Positions 19,567-28,124 are shown, counted from the first letter of the stretch. The stretch is DNA of 45,745 bases from Testudinibacter crocodili (GCA_006228005.1 VDHG01000002.1:1-45745); one strand, 5' to 3'. A program made the numbers and translations. The notes: generated by a model not told the origin, from the sequence alone.

Positions 19567-21489
19567 CTATACATTAATATCAGGATTAACCACTGTATTA
19601 ATATCCTGCTTTAAATAGCGATAAACCGTCATTTTACTGATATTTAATATTTGTGAAACCTTTTGATAATCCTGATTGTTTTCAGCCAAACACTGTTTAA
19701 TCAATGCTACTTGAAACGCCAATGTTCTGCTCTTAAAATCTTGGTTAGAATGTTGTTCTCTACTCTCTGACGCCTCAAATAAGCAAAAAGATTTAAACAA
19801 TGAAAGATAACTTTGCTGCGGGAAAAGACCGATCATCAAAGCTAAGCGCTGCATCATAAATTTCAACTCTCGCACGTTACCTTGCCATGAATAAGATTTT
19901 AAATAATGCAATAGCGCCTCATATTGTAGGCGGTCAATATCTATTTTATGTTCTGCTAAAAAAAGCTCAGATAAATAAGCAATATCTTCAGGCCTCTCAG
20001 ACAGCGTTGGTATTCTTAAAAAAAGGTGATTCAAACGGTAGTAAAGATCTTGTCTAAACCGCTCTTTTACAACTTCTTGTGTCAAATTTTTATTACTAGC
20101 ACTGATCACCCGCACATCTATTGGGATCACTTCACTGCCTCCGACACGCATAATCTCTTTTTCCTGTAAAGCACGCAGCAATCTTGCCTGCAAAGCAAGT
20201 GGCATCTCAGCAATCTCATCTAAAAATAAAGTACCGGTATGGGCCAACTCAAATAATCCTGTTTTTCCTTCCTTATTGGCTCCGGTAAATGCCCCTTTCT
20301 CATAACCAAATAATTCACTTTCTAATAAATTTTCAGGAATCGCAGCACAATTAATAGCAATAAAGGGATTATGTCTACGCGGACTGGCAAAATGGATACT
20401 GTTGGCAAACAACTCCTTCCCTACCCCTGATGCCCCATACAACAAAACATTGGCATCTGTTGCTGAATACATCGTTGCCAGCAGCTTACATTTTTCCATG
20501 TTGTCATTACGCGTCAAAATATCATCAAAGCAATATTTGGCAATAAATCCTCGCTTGGTAGCTTCACGTTTTCTCAGCTTATATTCTGCATGCTTGATCT
20601 TATTCTCTTCAGTCAACGTACAAATCACACCCAAGCACTCTTGATTAACTAAAATTGGCATGCGGTTTACCACATAGGTTTTACCGCCAATTTCAATTAA
20701 TTCACCATTATGTGCTTTTTTACTTTGTATCACCAAACCAGTTTGTGAAGAGGGAATCAGTTGACTAATCTCTTTGCCGATAACGTTCAAGTGGGTATTT
20801 TTTATTATTTTTTCGGCAATTGGGTTAATCAGTTCAATTCGGTTAAATTTATCAGTAACAATCACGCCTTCTGCAACTGATGATAAAATCGTATTCAAAC
20901 GACTGGCTTTGCGTTGAACATCATGTTTAAATTTACTGACCGAGATCGCACGGCTGATGGCTTCGCGAACTGACTCAGAGGCGGTTTTTAATAAAATAGT
21001 ATTAAAGTTGCGCTGTTGTGCTTGTTGGAATACCAAAACACCGCCAATAATACAGAGTTGCTGTTCCGGAATGTAGCTCGCCAGTAACCGAGCAATATCG
21101 GCCTGATTTTGGAAACTATGAAATTCAATGCTCAGATCTAATGCTGCAGCGACATATTCAATCCCTGCTATTTTTTCATAAGTGATCAGCACTAATTTTT
21201 TATAGCGTGTTTTATATGGGGTGAGCTGGTTTAGCAAATCAGATAACGAAAAATTGATTGAAATTACCGGAATCGACAACATTTTTTCCAACGAAGCGGC
21301 TGTTCCACCGCGACTAATCACGGCATCGTAAGATTTATGGTTATCGGTTAATTTACTGATATCTGGTGCATCTAAAATGGCGTTTAAAATTGTCATATTG
21401 CAACCCAGATTATCGGCTTCGATTCTGGCAAATTTGGCAAGCTCTTGATCCGGCGCAACAAAAACAAGATTAAACATCTTTTTATTCAA
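19567..21489 (-). CDS. PrpR-type sigma-54-dependent transcriptional activator
   Basis: This 640-residue enhancer-binding protein has a PrpR N-terminal sensor domain (about 5-190), a PAS domain (about 197-300) and a sigma-54-contacting AAA+ domain (about 320-555). A C-terminal Fis-type HTH completes it (about 610-630; [22 protein letters not shown]). Key AAA+ elements are intact: Walker A GASGVGKE (352-359), the GAFTGA loop (399-404) that touches sigma-54, Walker B LFLDEI (421-426) and the arginine-finger segment [11 protein letters not shown]. PrpR of the methylcitrate pathway senses 2-methylcitrate; here the ligand is more likely an intermediate of the adjacent acid pathway. The start is TTG 21489 (GAGG 8 bases upstream); ATG 21477 is the alternative. 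The next gene is the sigma-54 factor. Confidence 0.93.
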   Translation of the reverse strand: MNKKMFNLVFVAPDQELAKFARIEADNLGCNMTILNAILDAPDISKLTDNHKSYDAVISRGGTAASLEKMLSIPVISINFSLSDLLNQLTPYKTRYKKLVLITYEKIAGIEYVAAALDLSIEFHSFQNQADIARLLASYIPEQQLCIIGGVLVFQQAQQRNFNTILLKTASESVREAISRAISVSKFKHDVQRKASRLNTILSSVAEGVIVTDKFNRIELINPIAEKIIKNTHLNVIGKEISQLIPSSQTGLVIQSKKAHNGELIEIGGKTYVVNRMPILVNQECLGVICTLTEENKIKHAEYKLRKREATKRGFIAKYCFDDILTRNDNMEKCKLLATMYSATDANVLLYGASGVGKELFANSIHFASPRRHNPFIAINCAAIPENLLESELFGYEKGAFTGANKEGKTGLFELAHTGTLFLDEIAEMPLALQARLLRALQEKEIMRVGGSEVIPIDVRVISASNKNLTQEVVKERFRQDLYYRLNHLFLRIPTLSERPEDIAYLSELFLAEHKIDIDRLQYEALLHYLKSYSWQGNVRELKFMMQRLALMIGLFPQQSYLSLFKSFCLFEASESREQHSNQDFKSRTLAFQVALIKQCLAENNQDYQKVSQILNISKMTVYRYLKQDINTVVNPDINV

Positions 21490-21523
21490 AATAAAAACCT
21501 CAACAATCTATAAATTCAAACAA

Positions 21524-21556
21524 GGCTATCAGCCACCTGACCAATAGCCCCTATTG
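21524..21556 (-). promoter_or_regulatory. Mutually exclusive hairpins between the permease and activator genes
   Basis: On the minus strand CAATAG-GGG-CTATTG forms a perfect 6-bp hairpin (21556-21542). The overlapping segment GGCTAT can instead pair with ATAGCC downstream (21549-21544 with 21529-21524), followed by TTGTTTG. The two structures cannot coexist, as in attenuators. The site lies in the 78-base gap between the permease stop and the activator start. Any function is inference. Confidence 0.4.
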
Positions 21557-21567
21557 TTATTACATTA

Positions 21568-22857
21568 TTAATAAAGAACGCCAATATAAAGTAAACAATA
21601 GCCTAGCGCCAATAGCAAAAATGGTAAGATTAATAGTCTGATGAATAATTGTTTGCTCTCTTTTGGATCTGTCAATCCTGCCATAACCAGCGCACCACCG
21701 GAAGAAAATGGTGAATACCCAGTGAAAGTAGCAAACATAGTGATGATAGAGAACATCAAACCAGGATTATCCACGTGTAGGTTCGGCACAATTGGATAAA
21801 AAGTCGGCATAACTACCCCCATACTAGAAGCAAATACCGACATCATTGACGAAAATGCTGCAACCAAATAATAAATCACACCACCCCCTGTGCTACCATC
21901 AATACTGTTCAGATAGTTGGACAGCGCCGTCATCGCACCTGCCTTAGAAGCCAATTCAGTCAACATCCCTAAACCACCGATCATGATGATGATCGACCAA
22001 GGAATGTTTTTCATTGCCTCATTTTCATTCCCCAATTTAAGTACAAGTGCCAATACAATGCCCAAAAAGGAGAGAAAAGTGGGATCCAACATTTTAGTCA
22101 TTTTACTTAAAAAGAGTGATTGCGGGTTTAATGCCAATAGCACACTCGGCACGATAACCAGTAAAAAGATCAATGCAACTAAAGCTAAGGTTCGTTTTTG
22201 CTGGTTATTTAATAATTTAGGTTGCTCTATCTGGGCAGATGTTACCTGATAGCCCTTTAGTAGAATATACCCAAAAATAAAAATTAAAGTATGGATCACA
22301 AAACTATTACGGCCTACTGTTAAAGCATACGCTTGCGACATTTCTACACTGTAACCCAATTTTTCAATTAAACCTTCCGTTACACGCCCACCTAAAGTAA
22401 ACGGATTAAATCCTCCGGCAACTGCGCCACTATAGATAATGATCGCCGCCAACAAGCGACTCATATTAATTTTACTGGCAATCACCATCACCAGTGGTGA
22501 CATAAAAGCAAAGGCAGCATAATGCCCAGGTCCGATTCCGGCAAAAATCACCACCGTCACAAACAGAACAATCGGAATAAGAAACGGCTGATTACGTACG
22601 GCAAACACCATTTTTTCCGCGACCAACGAGAGCGTACCATTCGAAATCACAATCCCATAAAAGAAGGTGATCGATAGCAAAATAAAAAAAAGATTCAATC
22701 CCCATAAACCGGACACATCCTTAGCATTCAGCCCATAGATATAAGCCGCAATAAATGAAAAGACAATCGCAAAAATACCAATATTTATTTTAAAAAAATA
22801 TCCTCCGGCAATCGATAACACAATAAAAAGTAAAATAATAACGTTAAAGCTTAACAT
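21568..22857 (-). CDS. MatC-like dicarboxylate permease
   Basis: This polytopic inner-membrane carrier of 429 residues has about 12 hydrophobic segments. Its N-terminal part (LFIVLSIAGGYFFKINIGIFAIVFSFIAA, written here in part) resembles the MatC_N/SLC13-like anion transporter group, which imports di- and tricarboxylates. Internal GGFNPFTLGGRVTEG and GYSPFSSGGALVMAG are the paired re-entrant-type motifs expected of this superfamily. The start is ATG 22857 (GGAG 8 bases upstream); a longer frame to 22896 lacks a ribosome site. As the last metabolic gene of the sigma-54 operon it probably imports the pathway substrate. The exact substrate cannot be read from sequence. Confidence 0.82.
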   Translation of the reverse strand: MLSFNVIILLFIVLSIAGGYFFKINIGIFAIVFSFIAAYIYGLNAKDVSGLWGLNLFFILLSITFFYGIVISNGTLSLVAEKMVFAVRNQPFLIPIVLFVTVVIFAGIGPGHYAAFAFMSPLVMVIASKINMSRLLAAIIIYSGAVAGGFNPFTLGGRVTEGLIEKLGYSVEMSQAYALTVGRNSFVIHTLIFIFGYILLKGYQVTSAQIEQPKLLNNQQKRTLALVALIFLLVIVPSVLLALNPQSLFLSKMTKMLDPTFLSFLGIVLALVLKLGNENEAMKNIPWSIIIMIGGLGMLTELASKAGAMTALSNYLNSIDGSTGGGVIYYLVAAFSSMMSVFASSMGVVMPTFYPIVPNLHVDNPGLMFSIITMFATFTGYSPFSSGGALVMAGLTDPKESKQLFIRLLILPFLLLALGYCLLYIGVLY

Positions 22858-22922
22858 ATAAAAACTCCGGTTATATGACACGATATGCAACCGCACTTTG
22901 CAGGCGGTTGTGTTGTTTTGGT

Positions 22923-24086
22923 TTATTGTGCGGTCACTATGCTTTTGCGAACATACACTTCACCTTTCAAAATAATTCTGGCTGTTCTTGCCACAATCGA
23001 TTTAGCCAAGTGATACTCGCTACCAGAACATGAAACCGCACTTTCAATTTCAATTCGTCCTGACGGATGACCAATCCAGATCAAATCAGTTTCGGTGGCA
23101 GCGCCAGATAATGCCTGATGAGCAATCGTCCCTGGAATCCTACAACAGGCGCCCAATGCCACGGTTCCTGTAACCGGATGTGTCTTGTGAACGCCTTGCA
23201 TAAACAACAAGCGGGAAACAATATTAATTTCGTCCTGTGCAATCGATTTACCATCTCGTGTGGTATAGCTTGCCGAAGGACTGACTATCGAGAAAAACGG
23301 TGCATACGGAATCTCTTGTGCTGAAAGTTGCCAATCGTCAATCAACCCCAATCGTTGTGCCACTTTGCCACGAATGCTCTCAATCAATGTCATTAACCCT
23401 TTATTCGCTTCAATTTCTGATGGTAACTCAATGCCACTCAGTCCCAGTGACGTCGCAGCGATAAATACAGTAATATTGCCTGCATCAACCACCGAGACCG
23501 GATAACTGTTGGAATCAACTTCAATGTGATCGATTAAATTACCACTAGGCAATAATTTACCGGTTGACTCGCCACCGCAATCTGCCCAATCAATTCCAAC
23601 TTTGGCACCACTGCCCGGAACTCCGGAAATCTTATAATCCCCTTCAATACGCGCTTTATTGCCGATAACCGGAACTGATAACAGCAAAATTCGTCCGGTG
23701 TTGACCATATGCACCCGCACGTTGGTGATCGGCTCAATCGCGCTAACCAATCCATTTTCAATCGCAAACGCTCCCACGGCAGAAGAGATATTGCCGCAAT
23801 TGCCTTTATAATCAATAAAGGCTTTGGTGAGGCTCACTTGTCCGAACGTATAATCCACATCAGCATCTGCTCGGGTTGATGGCCCAATAATCGCCAATTT
23901 GCTGGTCAACGAGTCAGCACCGCCCAAGCCATCGATTTGGCGCATATCCGGACTACCAAAAATCGATAAAATAATGTTATCGCGTGTCGGCTGCTGCTTC
24001 GGCAGCTCACTCTCTAAAATAAAAATACCTTTGCTAGTACCGCCACGTACAATAGAAACGGTAAAACTATCTAATTCCGGGTGCAT
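22923..24086 (-). CDS. PrpF / methylitaconate delta-isomerase family protein
   Basis: This 387-residue protein is of the PrpF/DUF453 family, cofactor-free isomerases that shift a C=C bond in unsaturated di- or tricarboxylates (PrpF, 3-methylitaconate isomerase, 4-oxalomesaconate tautomerase). Family features are RGGTSKG at residues 14-20, GGADSLTSKLAII with K63, and YKGNCGNISSAVG with C97. This Lys/Cys pair corresponds to the proton-shuttling pair in characterised members. It starts one base after the hydratase small-subunit stop, so the two are coupled. In the proposed route it would convert itaconate to citraconate. Trans/cis isomerisation of a larger acid is the main alternative. Confidence 0.88.
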   Translation of the reverse strand: MHPELDSFTVSIVRGGTSKGIFILESELPKQQPTRDNIILSIFGSPDMRQIDGLGGADSLTSKLAIIGPSTRADADVDYTFGQVSLTKAFIDYKGNCGNISSAVGAFAIENGLVSAIEPITNVRVHMVNTGRILLLSVPVIGNKARIEGDYKISGVPGSGAKVGIDWADCGGESTGKLLPSGNLIDHIEVDSNSYPVSVVDAGNITVFIAATSLGLSGIELPSEIEANKGLMTLIESIRGKVAQRLGLIDDWQLSAQEIPYAPFFSIVSPSASYTTRDGKSIAQDEINIVSRLLFMQGVHKTHPVTGTVALGACCRIPGTIAHQALSGAATETDLIWIGHPSGRIEIESAVSCSGSEYHLAKSIVARTARIILKGEVYVRKSIVTAQ

Positions 24087-24087
24087 A

Positions 24088-24576
24088 TTATTCTCCTTTT
24101 ATTGCTTTTAAGTAGTTAACCAAACCACCAGCCTCGATCATCTGCATAATGTTGTCCGGTAATTTACTGCATTTAAAACACGTATTACGGGTCAAATTTA
24201 ATAATTGCCCTTGTTCCACATCAATACTCACCTGATCTCCTTCAGAAATCCCGTCCCAATCAGGACATTCAATTGCCGGAATCCCTAAGTTAATACAATT
24301 GCGATAAAAAATTCGCGCAAATGATTTGGCTACAACCACTTTTATACCCAGATATTTTAGCGTCAACGGCGAGGTCTCACGACTCGAGCCGGATCCTAAA
24401 TTATCGGCGGCAATAAAAATATCGCCTTCTGCGACTTGCTTCGCAAATGTTTCATGAACTGCCTGCATTGAATAAGCAGCCGCTTCTTCAATAGAAAGTT
24501 CCATATATTGCGGTGGTGAAATAATATCGGTGTTGATATTATCGCCAAAAACCCATGCCTTACCTTCAAACTCCAT
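24088..24576 (-). CDS. Aconitase-family hydratase small subunit (LeuD-like)
   Basis: This 162-residue swivelling-domain subunit of an isopropylmalate-isomerase/dimethylmalate-dehydratase type enzyme starts MEFEGKAWVFGDNINTDIISP. It carries the substrate-carboxylate motif GSGSSRETSP. Two features differ from ordinary LeuD: the recognition-loop region reads PPQYMELS where leucine enzymes usually have a R-Y-L sequence, and RETSP replaces REHAP. Both suggest a different substrate. It pairs with the adjacent large subunit (10-base gap) and is followed by the isomerase with a single base between. Confidence 0.88.
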   Translation of the reverse strand: MEFEGKAWVFGDNINTDIISPPQYMELSIEEAAAYSMQAVHETFAKQVAEGDIFIAADNLGSGSSRETSPLTLKYLGIKVVVAKSFARIFYRNCINLGIPAIECPDWDGISEGDQVSIDVEQGQLLNLTRNTCFKCSKLPDNIMQMIEAGGLVNYLKAIKGE

Positions 24577-24586
24577 AGATACCCCC

Positions 24587-25849
24587 TTATAAAAACTCGC
24601 GCGGATCGGTCACTCGACCCGTAATCGCCGACGCGGCGACTGTTAATGGAGAACTCAGATAAATAAACGCTTCTTTGCTTCCCATACGGCCAATAAAATT
24701 GCGGTTACTGGCTGAAATACACACTTCTTTCGGCGCCAATAAGCCCGAATGTAACCCCACGCAAACTCCGCAAGTCGGGGCCAAAATAACTGCCCCGGCT
24801 TCGGCTAGGACGGATAAAACCCCAGCATCACTGGCGGCTTTCCAAATTTTCTTCGAACTTGGCGAAACCAATAAACGAATCCCTTTGGCTATTTTCTTGC
24901 CCTTTAACAGTTCAGCAGCTGCTACCAAATCACTCAGTCGCCCGCCGGTACAAGAGCCTAAATACGCCTGATGAATTGGTGTATTCACATCAATCACCGC
25001 CGTCACATTATCGACTTCATGCGGACAAGCCACTTGTGGCAAAAGCTCAGCACTATTGAAATGTAATTTTTGGCAGAATCGAGCATCGGCATCACTGTGA
25101 TAAACCGAATAGCTGTCACGTTGAATTCCCAAGGAATCCAAGTATGCTATGGTTTTATCATCCACTGGCATCAACCCGACTTTAGCGCCCATTTCGACCG
25201 CCATATTGGTAATCGCCATGCGCTGTTCGATCTCCATTTGGTCAAAAGTCTCGCCCACATATTCAACCGCTTTATACGTTGCTCCGGCGTGTCCGATGAC
25301 GCCGATGGTTTTCAACGAAATATCTTTTGCCATCACGCCAGGATTGAGCCGTCCGTCCCACCGCACTTGGATAGTTTCAGGCACTTTTAACCATGTTTGC
25401 CCGGTGGCTAAAATCCCCAGCATTTCGGTCGATCCCACTCCGCTGGCAAACGCGCCTAATGCGCCCCCCATGCAGGTATGCGAGTCCGTTCCCAAAATCA
25501 CGGTTCCCGGCAAAACGTGCCCATACTCCGCCATCACCTGATGACAAGGGCCTTCAAATTCATAATAATTGTCGATATTATTTTCTGACGACCAATCCCG
25601 GGTAAACTTAACAATTTCAGCCTGACGAATATTCGCCGGCGGCGTATAATGATCCGAAATCACAATCACGTTCTCACGATTTTTAATCTCTTTGGTCAAT
25701 TCTGGTAATTTTTCCGCAATCTGAACCCTTGGTCCTAAAATATCATCCATCATGGAACGATCTATATCCACCCACACCACATCGCCGGCATTCACCGCAT
25801 CTCGATGTGCATTTTTTGCTAAGATTTTCTCTGATAATGTTTTGCCCAT
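24587..25849 (-). CDS. Aconitase-family hydratase large subunit (LeuC-like)
   Basis: This 420-residue iron-sulfur hydratase subunit has the short LeuC/homoaconitase/DmdA length (E. coli LeuC is 466). The [4Fe-4S] ligands are C300 (YLGSCTGGR) and C360/C363 (APTCGVC). TDSHTCMGGALGAFASGVGSTE is the active-site motif. With the small subunit it should add or remove water across an unsaturated dicarboxylate, for example citraconate and (R)-citramalate, a reaction LeuCD-type enzymes perform. No leuA or leuB neighbours are present, which argues against leucine synthesis. AAGGAG precedes ATG 25849, 12 bases after the lyase gene. Confidence 0.9.
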   Translation of the reverse strand: MGKTLSEKILAKNAHRDAVNAGDVVWVDIDRSMMDDILGPRVQIAEKLPELTKEIKNRENVIVISDHYTPPANIRQAEIVKFTRDWSSENNIDNYYEFEGPCHQVMAEYGHVLPGTVILGTDSHTCMGGALGAFASGVGSTEMLGILATGQTWLKVPETIQVRWDGRLNPGVMAKDISLKTIGVIGHAGATYKAVEYVGETFDQMEIEQRMAITNMAVEMGAKVGLMPVDDKTIAYLDSLGIQRDSYSVYHSDADARFCQKLHFNSAELLPQVACPHEVDNVTAVIDVNTPIHQAYLGSCTGGRLSDLVAAAELLKGKKIAKGIRLLVSPSSKKIWKAASDAGVLSVLAEAGAVILAPTCGVCVGLHSGLLAPKEVCISASNRNFIGRMGSKEAFIYLSSPLTVAASAITGRVTDPREFL

Positions 25850-25861
25850 CTCAACGCTCCT

Positions 25862-26800
25862 TCATTGGAAAAAATCAAACTCTTGATACGTTCTCGCCCG
25901 ACTCAATTGGCTAGAAACCGCATTTGGAATCAACTCATCAATCAACTTGACCGCACTTAACAATGCAGGCAGCTCAACATCCGTTTTAAACCCCATACGC
26001 TGCAACATATTCACCAAATCTTCAGTGGCGGAATTACCCGCTGCGCCTGGTGCAAACGGACAACCCCCCAAACCACCCGCCGCCGTTTCAAAATGGCGAA
26101 TCCCACAATCCAATGCGACCATAATATTCGCAAGTGCCATGCCATGAGTATTATGCAGGTGCAAGGTAAAACAGATTTGCGGATACGCCGAAATTAAGCC
26201 AGCCAGAATTGATCTCACTTGCGCCGGATTGGCAACACCAATCGTATCGCACAGCGTTACTGCCTTGATCCCACACCCTTGCACCGCACTTGAAATTAAA
26301 GCCTTAATACTTTCAAATGGCGTTTCGCCGCTAAATGGGCAGCCAAATACCGTCGCCAACACCAAATGAATCTTGACATCCGGATAGTGCTGCACAATAT
26401 TTTTCAGTTCTTGCAACGATTGCTGAGGTGTTCGATTGATATTCGCTTTGTTGTGCGCCTCACTAACTGAAACCACATAATTCACTTCACGAATTCCTGC
26501 GGCATATGCCAATTCCATACCTTTCAAATTTGGCACCAATGCCACCACATCAATTCCTTTTGATTTGGCTTTTTCCAAAGTAAATGTGGCGATTTCTGTG
26601 GCATCTCGCATCTGAGGGATCGCTTTTGGCGAAACAAACGAGGTTGCCTCAATACTGCGAATCCCACTTTGCAACAACGATGTGATAATTCGTTTTTTAT
26701 CCTCCGTCTCTATCCATACTGCGACATTTTGGAATCCATCGCGGGGACAGACTTCACGAATAAATACCGTTTGATTTGAATGTTCAACCGCACTTTGCAT
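25862..26800 (-). CDS. HMG-CoA lyase family protein, probable citramalyl-CoA lyase
   Basis: This 312-residue DRE-TIM metallolyase cleaves a 3-hydroxyacyl-CoA into acetyl-CoA and a keto compound. The motifs are EVCPRDGFQN (D21 metal ligand), SFVSPKAIPQM, the metal ligands H214/H216 in HLHNTHG, and the catalytic-cysteine loop GGLGGCPFAPGAAGN (C247). Family members act on HMG-CoA or on (R)-citramalyl-CoA. In Chloroflexus an HMG-CoA-lyase-like citramalyl-CoA lyase works with a class III CoA-transferase, the same pair as here. Its ATG overlaps the transferase stop (TAATG). Classical HMG-CoA cleavage is the alternative, but it would not use the hydratase/isomerase genes. Confidence 0.87.
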   Translation of the reverse strand: MQSAVEHSNQTVFIREVCPRDGFQNVAVWIETEDKKRIITSLLQSGIRSIEATSFVSPKAIPQMRDATEIATFTLEKAKSKGIDVVALVPNLKGMELAYAAGIREVNYVVSVSEAHNKANINRTPQQSLQELKNIVQHYPDVKIHLVLATVFGCPFSGETPFESIKALISSAVQGCGIKAVTLCDTIGVANPAQVRSILAGLISAYPQICFTLHLHNTHGMALANIMVALDCGIRHFETAAGGLGGCPFAPGAAGNSATEDLVNMLQRMGFKTDVELPALLSAVKLIDELIPNAVSSQLSRARTYQEFDFFQ

Positions 26801-27990
26801 TAGATAACCCCGCTATCTTTCAACTCGGACAAGACTTCAGGCGTATAACCCAATAGTGCTTGATAAATATCCGTATTGTGTTCCCCTAACAACGGAGCTG
26901 CGGTTCTGATCCCAGTTTGAGTGAGCGAAAATTTTAAATGCGAGCCGGTCAACGTAGTTTTACCCGCCAAAGGATGCATAACATCCACAAACATTTGCCG
27001 ATCTTGCGCAATATGTGGATCATTGACAATTTGGTCGATGGTATTAATCGGTGCAGCAGGAACCCCCGCTGCCAACATCGCATTAATCACGTCTTCTGCT
27101 GGATATTGTTTTGTCCAAGCCTCAACAAGCGGTTTAATTTCCGCATGATTTTTGACGCGATCCGGATTGGTTTTATAGCGTGGGTTTTGGATCAAATCTT
27201 CACGTCCAATGACCTTACAGACCAAATGCCACAATTTATCATTCGCAGCGCCGATAACCAGCCAGCCGTCTTTCGCGGCAAAAGAGTCGTACGGATAGCA
27301 AGATTCATACCGGTTACCGATCCTCTCAGGCAAACGTCCTTCAACTAAATAAATTTGATTGATGATCTCCATGCTGGCAACTACGGAATCTACCAAGGCA
27401 ATATCGACTTTCTGCCCTTGTCCAGTACGAGTTTGATGATTCACCGCAGCCAACAGCCCAATGGCAAGTGAAAGACCGGCCAAAACATCGCCCATTGCAG
27501 TCCCCGAACGGGTTGGCTCACCGCCTGGCCAACCCGTCGTACTCATTAATCCCCCGGTTGCCTGCGCAATAATGTCATAACCAGGACGCATTTTATTACG
27601 GCCTGTATGCCCAAAACCGGAAATCGCACCGTAAATAATACGCGGATTAACCGTTTTCAACGCTTCATAACCTAAACCTAATTTTTCCATCGTACCCGGA
27701 CGGTAATTTTCCAGCACAATATCGGCCTGTTTTACCATTTCAAGAAAAATATCACGCCCTTTACCCTTCAAATTCAACGTGATGCCTTTTTTATTTCGGT
27801 TAAGATTCATATAGTAAGAGCTTTCTCCGCTTTTCATCGGCGCAAACTGTCTGGAGTCATCCCCGATCCCTGGCTGCTCGATTTTAATCACTTCAGCGCC
27901 CATGTCCGCCAACATCATGCTACAAAACGGGCCCGCCAATACGCGGCTTAAATCCAATATTCGCAGCCCTTCTAATGCTCCTTTTTGCAT
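26800..27990 (-). CDS. Class III (CaiB/BaiF) CoA-transferase
   Basis: This 396-residue family III CoA-transferase moves CoA from succinyl-CoA or acetyl-CoA to a carboxylic acid through an aspartyl-CoA anhydride. The catalytic aspartate is D168 in SGTAMGDVLAGL. Other landmarks are RILDLSRVLAGPFCSMMLADMG at the N-terminus and ENYRPGTMEKLGLGY. It is the first gene of the operon, with AAGGAG 8 bases before ATG 27990 and the -24/-12 promoter about 70-80 bases upstream. Context suggests succinyl-CoA:(R)-citramalate CoA-transferase activity; the family also includes formyl-CoA and itaconate transferases. Confidence 0.9.
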   Translation of the reverse strand: MQKGALEGLRILDLSRVLAGPFCSMMLADMGAEVIKIEQPGIGDDSRQFAPMKSGESSYYMNLNRNKKGITLNLKGKGRDIFLEMVKQADIVLENYRPGTMEKLGLGYEALKTVNPRIIYGAISGFGHTGRNKMRPGYDIIAQATGGLMSTTGWPGGEPTRSGTAMGDVLAGLSLAIGLLAAVNHQTRTGQGQKVDIALVDSVVASMEIINQIYLVEGRLPERIGNRYESCYPYDSFAAKDGWLVIGAANDKLWHLVCKVIGREDLIQNPRYKTNPDRVKNHAEIKPLVEAWTKQYPAEDVINAMLAAGVPAAPINTIDQIVNDPHIAQDRQMFVDVMHPLAGKTTLTGSHLKFSLTQTGIRTAAPLLGEHNTDIYQALLGYTPEVLSELKDSGVI

Positions 27991-28056
27991 ACAACTACTC
28001 CTTGATAAGTTAAATAAATAAGCAGAAAAGAAAAAAATTTTCTTACCTTAAGAAGA

Positions 28057-28072
28057 TGCGAAAATCGTGCCA
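28057..28072 (-). promoter_or_regulatory. Sigma-54 (-24/-12) promoter of the acid-catabolic operon
   Basis: Minus strand, 28072 to 28057, reads TGGCACGATTTTCGCA. The -24 GG (28071-28070) and -12 GC (28059-28058) are separated by exactly 10 bases, and only one position (C for T before GC) departs from TGGCACGRNNNTTGCW. The predicted start is near 28046, about 55 bases before the CoA-transferase ATG. A sigma-54 gene and a GAFTGA activator in the same operon make a chance match unlikely. Confidence 0.85.
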
Positions 28073-28100
28073 AAAAAGGGTTACGTCGATTTAAACTTAC

Positions 28101-28124
28101 AAAACGTGAAGATGATCACGTTTT
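28101..28124. promoter_or_regulatory. Palindrome with CRP-like geometry upstream of the sigma-54 promoter
   Basis: AAAACGTGA (28101-28109) and TCACGTTTT (28116-28124) form a perfect 9-bp inverted repeat with a 6-base spacer. CGTGA-N6-TCACG is one base per half-site from the CRP core. The centre is about 66 bases upstream of the predicted start. It could be a CRP site, an activator site, or (minus strand, TTTT after the stem) a weak terminator for waaC. Confidence 0.55.

Noticed and set aside
22923-25849. Leucine biosynthesis or methylcitrate cycle as the role of the LeuCD-like and PrpF-like genes
   Set aside because: There is no leuA/leuB and no prpB/prpC nearby. The CoA-transferase and lyase would be unexplained, and the small-subunit loop differs from LeuD.
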